Source of the DNA: Schizophyllum amplum
Lineage: Eukaryota; Basidiomycota; Agaricomycetes; Agaricales; Schizophyllaceae
Assembly (NCBI GenBank): GCA_007026445.1
Contig: VDMD01000038.1
Location: forward strand, 1-64,000
Direction of reading: 5' to 3'
Length of the DNA stretch: 64,000 nt
Below the pieces are notes generated by a model. That model was not told the origin of the DNA. It searched no databases and saw nothing but the letters and a program-made list of their open reading frames with translations. The first letter of the stretch is position 1. The number at the start of each line of letters is the position of its first letter. Positions 55,225 through 64,000 of the stretch are shown here, in pieces. A program made the position numbers and the translations under genes.

Positions 55225-57217
55225 TCACATCTTGGCCTGCGGCGTCTTCTTCACGCGCGCGATGCCAGACCCGAGAACGACCTGTCAGATGCGTCAACCC
55301 AGATCCAGAACCGTGACCGCATCGCAAAACAACGAGGCAACCGCATGAGGCACCCAAGACGCATCTCTCCCCAACCCCCGAGGCATCTCGCCCCAACCCC
55401 GAACCAGGGACCTTCCCCGCTCTTCCCGTCCCACAATACGGGTCGAAAATATGCCTCCTCCCGCCATTATCACCTCCTCCCGACATCACCTTTCTCCTCC
55501 TCCCGCCATCACCACCTTTCCCCGCTGCCGTCATCACTCACCTTCCCCGTCGTCACATTCACCGTCTCAAACACGACCTCCACCTCCCCCGACCCCGCGC
55601 CCGCGCCCTCGACCTCCCAGATCCGCGTCTCCAGCGCGTCGCCGGGGCGCACGGGCGCGGTGAAGCGCACGCCGAAGAGGGTGAGCGCGCGCGGGTCGCC
55701 GGACGAAGGACTCGTAGGAGAACGCGGGGCGACGGTGGCGATGACCGCGCGGGCAGCGAAGCCGAAGGTGGAGAGGCCGTGGAGGATGACGCCGCCGAAC
55801 CCGGCGGCCTTGCCGATGCGGGGGTCTGTGGTGGGGAGGGTTAGTGGGGTGGGGTGAGGAAGAGGGGGTGAGGAAGAGGTGGGGTGGGGGGAGGGAGATG
55901 AGTAGGGGGTCGTGCGAAGGGAGATGTAGTGCGAGAGAGATGAGGTACGCGAGAGAGAAGGGGGTTGTGCGAAAGAGAGACTGGGGTGCGCGAGAGAGAG
56001 ATGAGGTGCGCGAAAGAGAGATGGGGGTGCGCGAAATAGATAGAGAGGGGGGTTCTGGGACGGGTGGGGTGGCGAGACGGACGAGAGGTGGAAGACGATG
56101 GGAGGTGCGAGACGGATAGCGACCAGGACACTCAAGAACGCGGCACCACTCACCGACATGCAGAGGGTTGTAGTCGCCGCTCAGACGATACACGAGCGCC
56201 TGCTCCTCCGTCGTCTGGTCCCGGAAGACGTGATCTGGGGCGCGCTGAGGGATGGGCTTCGCTTGCGGTGGACCGGCGATAGCTTTGGCGAACCGCTGTC
56301 CGGTCGCCTTCGCGCCAACGTTGAAGGAGGAGGACTGCAAGTATCAGTGGTGGTGATGAGAAAATTCAGATCCAGTAGGAATGCAGATCAAGTCGGAATG
56401 GTGGTGGAGTTGAAACCGCGACATGTAAAAACGGCGACATGTAAAAGCATAGGTCAGCAGCCACGACGACGCGGGTCAGCTGAGAAGCGACGTACGTAGA
56501 GCTTCGCGTACACCTGCCCGTCCGCGCCGACAAGCGTGTTTTCCGCAGTGAGAACGATGCCACTTTCTAGAAGGGAAACAAGTCAGTTGAAGGATGATGG
56601 CCGGGGAAGAGTGAACGCACTGTTCTCGGCCGCAGCAACATAGCGCGATGTCCACTTCCATCCAGGACCGCTTTCGAGGGGTAGGGGCTTCAAGATTTCA
56701 ATGGACTGGCTGCCGTGCACCTGCATTACACGTGTCAGAGGCTAAGCATAGGACAGAGGAAGCAGAGGACGCACCACGCGGTTGGGGTCCATGTCTGGCA
56801 GTCCCGGGACCGGTTTGCCCTTTATCTTGTCCGCAAAGACGTTGACGTCCTGCCCCGCACCCTTGAGTGACAGCACGACGGGGTACGTGGGCATGGGTGC
56901 AAAGTCCTTGTGAAGCTCTGCGTGTTTTGATGATCGGCATGGTTTGTCGGCGTGCGCGGTGGACACAGGGACACAGGGATATGGAAGGATATGCTCGTAA
57001 GCACCGGAAGTACTGCATATATCATCCATAACGCACCGTACGCTAGCTGCAAATCATCCTTCTTTGCGCCGATACCAACTGCATAAAGCAAGAGGTCGCG
57101 CCTGTTCCAGTCAACCTGTACAATGAATTTCAGTCGGTGAAGACATGGAGACTGGTCCGTACGCACTGGGACATCGTCCGTCTTGTGTCCAACGACTTTG
57201 GCGAGATCCACTGACAT
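55225..57217 (-). CDS. MaoC-type enoyl-CoA hydratase 2 (321 aa), probably peroxisomal
   Basis: Exons: 57217-57167, 57115-57037, 56917-56775, 56720-56621, 56566-56496, 56334-56154, 55825-55542, 55281-55225. The product has a double hotdog layout: an N-terminal part (VVGHKTDDVP, VDWNRRDLLLYAVGIG) and a C-terminal MaoC domain with the hydratase-2 signature GDYNPLHVDP plus GFGGVILHGL. The Asp and His of that motif form the catalytic pair that hydrates trans-2-enoyl-CoA to (R)-3-hydroxyacyl-CoA in peroxisomal beta-oxidation. The last three residues AKM fit a weak type-1 peroxisomal signal. Its length matches stand-alone hydratase 2 proteins, without the dehydrogenase half of fungal multifunctional enzymes. 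The 56153-55826 intron is unusually long and GA-rich. Confidence 0.9.
55840..56060. repeat. GA-rich imperfect repeat within a MaoC-gene intron
   Basis: Units like GTGCGCGAGAGAGAGATGAG recur about eight times. This purine run accounts for the length of the 328-nt intron. Confidence 0.8.
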
Positions 57218-57669
57218 GGTGTTGACAAAAGACGCGTGGAGACAATGAGGGTCGAATGCAGGTCGAATGCAAGCCTGGGATCTGCGAGCGGGCGGCGCGC
57301 GGGGTAGTAGCCGGTAACCCGGCGCACGTGAATTGCATCCCCGCATCACGTGGCGTAAATGTTGAATATCGCGGGTCGTTTTTGTCGATGCTCCATCGAT
57401 GCTTACAGCGCAGCGCGTAAGCTACCGCAACTCACAGATGCGGCGTAGACAACGCTCGACGTCACCACTGCCATATTGTCTCACTCGTTCGCTGAATGCC
57501 GCCTGCCTTCCGCATTGCGAAAGATATTGACCTCGTATGTCTATAGGCTCTCCTTATAGAGCTACCCTGGTTGTGACTGCGACTTGTGCAGTTATCAACA
57601 AGACCGTATATATCTACGTACACCCAGTCGAATGAGGGAACCTTTGAAATTCATCGAATTTCATCGTGG
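57218..57669. other. intergenic, nothing definable
   Basis: This stretch lies between the start of the hydratase gene and the end of the F-box relic. I see no coding or repeat signal. Confidence 0.4.
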
Positions 57670-59265
57670 TCATTGTTCCATGGCCCGCGGAAACGCTGTA
57701 TATATCTTAACTTCCCGTAGCGCTGCTACCGTGTGCCCGCCTTGTTCACGCATCACCTCACTCGAGAATATAAAACGATTTAGAGCACCGTTCTCCGCGC
57801 GAGTGCTTTGCAGAAAGTACACGTCCAGCGAGACGAGAGCAGGGAGCAAGGGCTCCTCATTGGCATCAGCCAGGAGGTCTAGCACGCTCTCCGTCAACAC
57901 ATAGCGCCGCACGAGGTTGGTGGCATGTCTCCAGCTCACAGCCAGTCAGCGAAGACCGCCCATGAGTGGCAAGCACGCGAGGAACGCGCTCGAATCCGCC
58001 GGTACACCGACCTCGCGCAGGTCTAGTGTGGTGATTGGCAGGACGGACGCGTGCCGTGTGAGTAAGCGATGGAGTGACGAGATGGGGTTTCCATCTATGT
58101 CGTCGCCGTCCATGCCGGTGTTGTCTACGCCGTTATAGTATGTGCCGTCGTTGCTGAACGTAAGGGACGCAAGGTGCGGAGCATCAATGCCCAGGAGGAG
58201 GCCGTGCATCCATCCCGACAGATTGAGCGCCCTCAAAGCGGGAAAAGCGACCACTCGCCGAGCCGTGCTTTGCACTGGATGCTAGGAGTGCATGCCCGTG
58301 GCCACCACGGCGACGACGAGATCGACCAGCGTCGGGGCGCACCGCGCGAGGGCGGGGAACAGCCATTCCAAACCCATATATTTGTCGACGGTGACGTCCA
58401 GACGCGCGAGGGAGGAGAACAGGGAAAGATGTAGGCAGTCCGAGTGTAGCGCGATGGTTCGAGTCGCGGAGATATCGAGGTATAACTCCCGCAGCGCCGT
58501 CGCGTTGGTCATGAAGTCCAGTATTCTCCCAACGTACCGGTCGCGCAGATCGAGGATCGCTGTGGATAGCATGGGGAGCGCGTTGATAGGCGGGATGCTG
58601 GATAGGACAGAGCACGATGCTGGCCAGGACAGAGCACGATGCTGGCCAGGGTAGAGCACAACGCCGTTAAGTTGATGGATTGCCAGCGAGCGCAGCCGCT
58701 CGACGAAGGGTGCCAAAATCCCACCCGAGGAAGGGTGACAAAATCCCACTCGACGAAGGGCGCTAGATACCACTCGCGAGGTGGAAAATCCCACTCGCCA
58801 GGCGGATCGCTGGAGTCCTCCGCGAGGCGGATCGCTGGAGTCCTCGAATCCATACACCGTCGCGCCGCCCCAGTACACGATATGCAGCGGTGCTAGAGTA
58901 CCGCAGCTGGGCGTCGATCATGGTCGGATTTGCCTTAGAGCTCACGGTGGTCCATAGCTGCGCGCAGCCGTGCGACAGCGCGCCATCTAACGCAGACATG
59001 GGCAACCGAGCGCAAAATGATTGGGGCTCGCATCCGTGCTACTTAAGACTTCTTCCGTTTTGAAAACAGTGAGGATCTCCTGGGATACCACAGCGCTCTC
59101 CGGTCGAGGCAGATCATCCCACATGCAGCGAACAGACATTACTCGCGAGGACGCGTCCCAGCTACTCCCCGCCGTGTATCGGTTGCCGCCCGAGCTCCTT
59201 TGCGCGATCTTCATCGAACTAGTCTCTCTGAGCTCAACGGGGTGGTCAGAAGGACGAGAAGATCG
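57670..59265 (-). pseudogene. F-box gene relic broken by frameshifts and an internal inversion
   Basis: The body reads on the minus strand in pieces that align with the intact gene at 51218: AHVCVRWR near 59010, HGCAQLWTTVSSKANP, REWYLAPFVERLRSLA, SSIPPINALPMLS, DFMTNATALRELYLDI, then LPALVSLDVYF near 57800. Several frameshifts, small tandem duplications (for example GATGCTGGCCAGGACAGAGC, around 58615-58660) and a stop separate them. The N-terminal part with the start MQRTDITRED and the F-box YRLPPELLCAIFIELVS lies on the plus strand at 59123-59265. The two parts therefore face each other head to head, with a breakpoint near 59020-59100. Confidence 0.82.
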
Positions 59266-59532
59266 AAGACGGCACGCACGTGGATTCGGGATTAGCCGAA
59301 TGTGTTTGATTTTGCCGCAAATATTTCAAACGCGACCACAACCACTGGGCGCCCATCTCAAAGGACCGCCGCCTCTTGTCGCTTCTTCGCCTTACTTCTA
59401 CGAAGCCGCACCTTTATAACTGAGCTCTAGGATTAAACGCCGCAAGCGCACTCAGTCTCAAAGTGTTCCCCTGTTCTCCTCACATCGAACGAATGTCTCT
59501 GAGAGGGCGTCATATGTCTCCTGCCCAAGTCC

Positions 59533-60393
59533 ACTAAACGCTATTCCCCCAACGCGTTCAGCATCACGTGACACTTCCCACGCTCGGCGAGAGATGCGCC
59601 TTGCGCACCATGCAAAGGGCCGTCAAGGATAGGTTTGCTTACCACATGTACTGCAGCTAAGGAAGACATATATAAGGTGGTATGAACCATCAGTAGCAGC
59701 TCAGAAAATTGGCACGGCTGAATGGCAGCCACCGCCTTTCTCTACATAGGGCTTCGCCACACATCACTATACGTGGTTGTTTAGCGTAACGGGCCGACAC
59801 GTCGCCCATGGGACTGTGTGGGTTCGATCCCCGCCGTACCATTTTTAGTTTACGTCCAGTTTTTGTTGCGTTTTTGTTGCTGGAAACTGCTGTGTCGGTC
59901 CGCATTGTTCCCTCGAGCAGCTGCGCATCACCTTTACAAGATTTAAATTTTAGCCGTTTTGTCGCGAGTCAAGAATGTGAACTTTCTCTGCGTACTCGGC
60001 AAAGTCCGAGGGTGACGCGCCCCGACGGCGTTGACGGGTGGTAAGAGCCTCAATGCCAACAAGCCCCATAGTACTTACACGACATACGAGTATACTCACC
60101 GCACCCGGTGTGCTCTTCTTTGGTAAGTCTTGCGGTTGCAGAGGCCCTTAGGCCCGTTCGACTTGCGTTTGACCTGCATAAACAACCGATATATAATTTG
60201 ACTCAGTGGAGCTTAGAGCAGATGCTTCTTCAAAAGCTTCCAAATAGGTGTCTCATTTCGTATGTAGACTGAGGCGGAAAAGCAACGCGAGGGCGAAGCT
60301 TAGCATGACACGGCCGTCGCACGGCTAAGTCAGAGTATGTGGCGTGGGAAGAAGTCACGTGATGCTGAACGCGTTGGGGGAATAGCGTTTAGT
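59533..60393. mobile_element. Mutator-like non-autonomous element, copy 3 (861 bp)
   Basis: TIRs are as in copy 2 (ACTAAACGCTATTCCCCCAA and its inverse), with a perfect 9-bp target duplication CCCAAGTCC at 59524-59532 and 60394-60402. The interior is highly similar to copy 2, including the tRNA-like segment at about 59765-59842, with small indels such as a doubled TTTTTGTTGC. It lies 24 bp upstream of the ATG position of the F-box relic at 60418. Confidence 0.92.
59765..59842 (+). other. tRNA-like segment inside Mutator-like copy 3
   Basis: Counterpart of the segment in copy 2, with a good B box GGGTTCGATCC. The anticodon-like stem has a mismatch (GTCGCCC instead of GTCGGCC). Confidence 0.45.
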
Positions 60394-60417
60394 CCCAAGT
60401 CCCAGAATGTACGGTGC

Positions 60418-61938
60418 ATGACCAGAATTTACGAGTACCTATAATTGACCAAAATTCGCTAGCGAGTCTGCCTCGGATCGAACGCTCTGATGACCTTCTC
60501 CAGCGGTCCCGCGCTGTCGCCTACATCCGTCTCCTTCATGATGGCGGCTATCCTCTACCTCAAGACGCCTCTCTCGCAAGGTCATGCTCCGACGACCTCC
60601 TGCTCGAAATCGAACGTATCGCCGCCGAGATGCGCCGCCTGTCCGCTCTGCAGGATGAGCTCGTCACGCAACGAAACATCACCTTATCCTTGATCGCCCC
60701 CATCCGCAAACTCCCCGCGGAGCTCCTCTCCCGCATCTTCCTCGATCTTGTCTCCGACGACCCGCCCGAGAAGCACGCGCGGATCGTGCTCAAGACGGTC
60801 GTCCCCGTGTGCGCAACGTGGCGGGAAGTCGCATGGAGCACGCCTGCGCTCTGGACGTGCATCGACGGCGTGAGTCGCATCGTGAAGGGCGGCGACGTCC
60901 TTCTCAACGCACAGCTCCGCGCGTCCGGCGACCTCCCTCTCACCCTCCGCTATAAAAACGACTACTACAGGAATGCAGAAATGCTGGAATTCTTGCTCCC
61001 GTACGCCGCGCGCTGGGGCGATATCGCGTTCTCCACCGCCTGCCCGACCTTAGCGGGCTTCGGCACGCCGGATCTCCCCCTCCTCTCACGTGCTGATATA
61101 AGCCTGTGTCACCCGTACGACGCGCACGCTTTCGAATTCCTAGAGCGCGCGGTGGCCCTCCGACGCCTGGATATCCAGGCGACGTCGGCGGAGGATGCGG
61201 ATGGGGGAGATCCTGGGCTGTCCTTTCCGGTTCTCCCTCCTCTCCCGAGCCTTGTGGAGCTGTCCATACGTAACACGCCCCCTTCGGCTAGAGGCGGTCC
61301 TCCCAGTGATCGTGCAGTATGCGGCGTCGCTGCAGCGACTCGAGGTCTCTGTCAGCGAATACGAGCCCTACCCGATAGCCTCAATGATGGCTTCATTGTC
61401 CAGACTGCACATCGCCTGCCTGGAATTCTCGGCGCATCATCTGTTGCTGTACTTCGACTTTCCATCTTTGGAAGACCTAACTGTTCGGTGGGCCATCGGA
61501 GACCCGTTTGACTCCCTCTTGCAACTCTTGGCACGCCAATCGCCATCACCGCTGCGCAGGCTCCACTCGGCTGGAAATGACGCCAACCCGGTCGAAGCTA
61601 TAAACTTTGAGGACTGCTTGGCTAGGCTGCCCCAGCTAACAAAGCTGGTGGTGAAGGAGTCATGGCTCGATAGAGGGCTTGGGCTGCTCACAGACGACTT
61701 CTTCATACGTATGACGGGCGACGGCACGCAGACGCCGTTACTCTGTCGGCTTGAGGAGCTGGAACTCGTATTTCGTCGCGATGAGGTGGAGAGCTCGACT
61801 ATGGATATATTGCGGGCCCTCTTTCGGGCTAGGATGCAGGAGAGAGTGTGCGGAGGGCGCGTGGTGCCAGCGTTAAGGCGCTACGACGTGAAGGGCATCA
61901 GCAAAATAACACCCAGGCTTTCATGGGACTTTTCCTAG
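60418..61938 (+). pseudogene. F-box/leucine-rich gene with damaged start and a 2-nt deletion
   Basis: It is a close relative of the 44111-45643 copy, sharing even the 5' sequence CAGAATGTACGGTGCATG. The ATG at 60418 reaches a stop after eight codons, and the main frame has no ATG before about 60629. The F-box IRKLPAELLSRIFLDLV and WREVAWSTPALW are intact. Near 61275-61290 two nucleotides are missing relative to the sister copy (AACACGCCCCCTTCGG against AACTCGTCGAGGCTACGG). The leucine-rich C-terminal half therefore continues in another frame (RLEAVLPVIVQYAASLQRL) to 61938. Confidence 0.8.
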
Positions 61939-62058
61939 TTAGTATCACGTACGGCTTTGTGCTCTATACAAAATTATCCTGCCCGAATTCACACTAAGTA
62001 TCAGATTGGCTATCCCAGGGTACCATGTGCTTCGTCCTATTGCGCCCCCCTACACATC

Positions 62059-63655
62059 CTACCACCCCCGTGCATCATAGTCTGCGAGAATGTCCCGCGT
62101 CGTCTCCTCCATCGTCCTATACGACATGCCCAGCACCTCCTTCGACCGCGTCGCGTCGTAGAGCAGATGCGCCACAGTCGGCATCTCATCGTCCGGGAAC
62201 CCACGCGGCAGGGTGTGCTTCGTGGGCAGCGCATTCGCGGTGTTGACTGTGAACTCGTCAGTGCGCCTCATTGCTCAAAAACGCATTTTCCTTACTAAAT
62301 TCTTGCCAGCATAGAGAACCTGAACGTGCACAGATCCAACAATCAGCTACTCCGCACACTGACGGACGATGAATATAGACACGTACCGGCACTGGCAATA
62401 ATCCGCTTCCCGCCCGCAGCCTCCTTCTCCAAGGCCCGTACATGCGCCTCGGCGACGTCGCGCACGTCTACCCAGCACAAGCGCCGCGCGAGGATGAACT
62501 CCTTCGGTTTGCCGCCCATATCGGGGGTAGCGACGCATGTGTACCACGCAATGGCGGAGAAGTTGAGCGCCGAGGGTGTGGTCACTTCGTGGATGACGGG
62601 CTGTAGGTGGGTGCGTGCGTAGGTGAGTGCCGGTTGTAGCGACAGGAAACAAGACTTACGCCGAAGATCTAGGCAAAAGAACGGACGGGAACGTGGCATG
62701 AACCGAGGGAAACATAGCATAGCGCATGATCAGCAGGGTGAAGCACCCGAGGTGGGTACTCACCATCGGCGGGTTGATAACCGTCAGATCCCAGCCGATC
62801 TCGCTCTTATGCTCCTCCACAAAGTCCCACGCCGCACGCTCCGCCAGCGTCTTCGACGCCCGGTACTTCGACATCGCACTCGCGGCCGCACCATTCGCTT
62901 CAATATCGCGAACCGCCTGCGTGTTCCAGTCGGCCTCGCTAAAGACGGTGGGCGTGTCGCGGTCCTCGACGATGGAAGCGACGGAGGCCGTGACGACAAT
63001 GCGCTGGATGGAGCGGCTGTAGATGAACGCGGTGAGTGAGCGACCTGCCGGTGAAGCTTCCGATAATGCTCGGATAACCACCGAGGGCTCACCCGTGCTT
63101 CAGCGCGCTCTTCAAAACACCGAGCGTACCATTGAGTGCTGGACGGATGAGGTCTGGACACGGTCCTTAGCGCGACTGGGATACAGATACACGTTCATAT
63201 TCTCCACCTTGAGGATCCTCCACATCAAAAGACACGGGGGACGCCATATGTATCACCCCGCTCACGTCCATGACAGCAGCATCGAACGCGCCCTCCTGAT
63301 TATAGCGATGACATCGTCAGCCTTTACACGATACTCCATAGCGAGAGAAACTTGTCGTACCTCAGCGATATCCGGCACGACAACGAGCTCGAAGCGGCCC
63401 TCGTGATCCTTGAAGTAGCGCACGAGGTGCTCGCCCTTCACCGCCGAGCGCACCTGCCCTTTCACGGAGAAGCCGCGCTCGAGCAGCGTGCGCACGACCC
63501 ACATTGCAACGAAGCCATTCGCGCCGGTGACCAGGACCTATGTACAGTCAGAAGGAGTCTTTTTAGCGACCGGAACGAGCTCGCTGAGCGAATCCTGATG
63601 AATCGATGTGACTGACTTTGGGCGGCGGCGCCGTGGAGTTCGAGAGCGCAGGCAT
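62059..63655 (-). CDS. NAD(P)-dependent reductase, dihydroflavonol-reductase-like (342 aa)
   Basis: Exons: 63655-63617, 63537-63361, 63295-63208, 63153-63093, 63016-62764, 62668-62660, 62600-62387, 62246-62059. Exon 6 is only 9 nt and supplies IFG of the conserved NPPMIFGPVIHE. The Rossmann motif VLVTGANGFVAMWVV lies near residue 14, and the catalytic Y-x3-K is YRASK. This is the extended short-chain dehydrogenase family that includes cinnamoyl-CoA and methylglyoxal reductases (fungal Gre2-like). It reduces carbonyl groups with NADPH; the substrate cannot be told from sequence. Length is typical. Confidence 0.92.
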
Positions 63656-64000
63656 CGGGGAATCTTCTATGGTCTTCTGGTGCGCGAGAGGCAAAGTACA
63701 AGTCCGACCTTCCTATGTCACCGCGAATCGCGATGGATAGCAATTATATTCGATCTCAAACTGATAAGCGTTAGTAACGATGGCCGCGATAGCTAAAGCT
63801 GAAGGCCGGCCCGACTTACAAATAAACGCGGTCACGTTCAACGTCGAACGCGTCCGCATCTCCGGTCTGAGCGCGTCCGCATCCGCATCTTGAGCGTGCC
63901 CTCGTCCTCCGTCTCGAGCGCGTCCGCGTCCCCACTTTGGACCCCGCGTCGCTAAGGTAAGTAACCTGATTTGGTCCTGATAAGTATTACCCCGCCGAAG
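63656..64000. other. upstream region at the window edge
   Basis: This is the probable promoter of the reductase gene. A degenerate GAGCGCGTCCGCATC repeat lies at about 63845-63930. No gene is visible before the window ends. Confidence 0.4.

Noticed and set aside
61275..61300. A short intron restoring the frame of the F-box copy at 60.4 kb
   Set aside because: The GTAAC...TAG segment is only about 22 nt, too short for splicing. A 2-nt deletion relative to the sister copy explains the shift.

Overview
The window is nuclear DNA of a filamentous basidiomycete, most likely a wood- or litter-decaying agaricomycete. The genes are split by many 45-60 bp GT-AG introns with CTNAY branch sites. The content fits too: a secreted laccase, coronin, a mitochondrial glycine-cleavage T-protein, a family of F-box/leucine-rich genes with several decayed copies, and basidiomycete-style cysteine-cluster proteins. 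No prokaryotic operon, viral block or CRISPR array is present. Exon models were built by hand from splice signals, reading frame and homology I recognised; none has been tested against transcripts.

Left part (1-18 kb) is accessory DNA. A 19-exon gene (597-6358) encodes a 1,542-residue protein I cannot place. Its introns carry copies of a 33-bp inverted repeat with 10-bp arms and a fixed 13-nt centre. Fourteen copies lie between 1.4 and 14 kb, eight of them inside this gene's introns. Next come a 4.7-kb element with long terminal inverted repeats and no transposase (6498-11214), six copies of a 158-bp satellite that is open in all three forward frames, and three divergent pairs of very small two- or three-exon genes (12.8-15.9 kb) whose products all begin MCxxCxxxxC. 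Minisatellites and 65-bp foldbacks follow.

Middle part (18.6-34.7 kb). Three copies of a Mutator-like non-autonomous element (about 850-866 bp, TIR starting ACTAAACGC, perfect 9-10 bp target duplications, tRNA-like insert) lie at 18.7, 25.5 and 59.5 kb. The second interrupts a small secreted-protein gene. A 2.2-kb inverted duplication carries two GcvT copies, one intact and one frameshifted, around a segment holding coronin and laccase. An intact F-box gene follows the right arm.

Right part (37.4-64 kb) holds ordinary genes: a two-cysteine-cluster protein, an alanine-rich coiled-coil protein, a HyuA-only oxoprolinase/hydantoinase, an intact F-box gene, an endonuclease/exonuclease/phosphatase-fold protein lacking its usual metal-binding Glu, a MaoC-type enoyl-CoA hydratase with a PTS1-like end, and an NAD(P)-dependent reductase. 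Three F-box relics lie among them, broken by a stop codon, by an inversion, and by a frameshift next to a transposon insertion. The strongest candidates for something undescribed are the 33-bp repeat family that helps build introns and the array of divergent MCxxC microprotein pairs.
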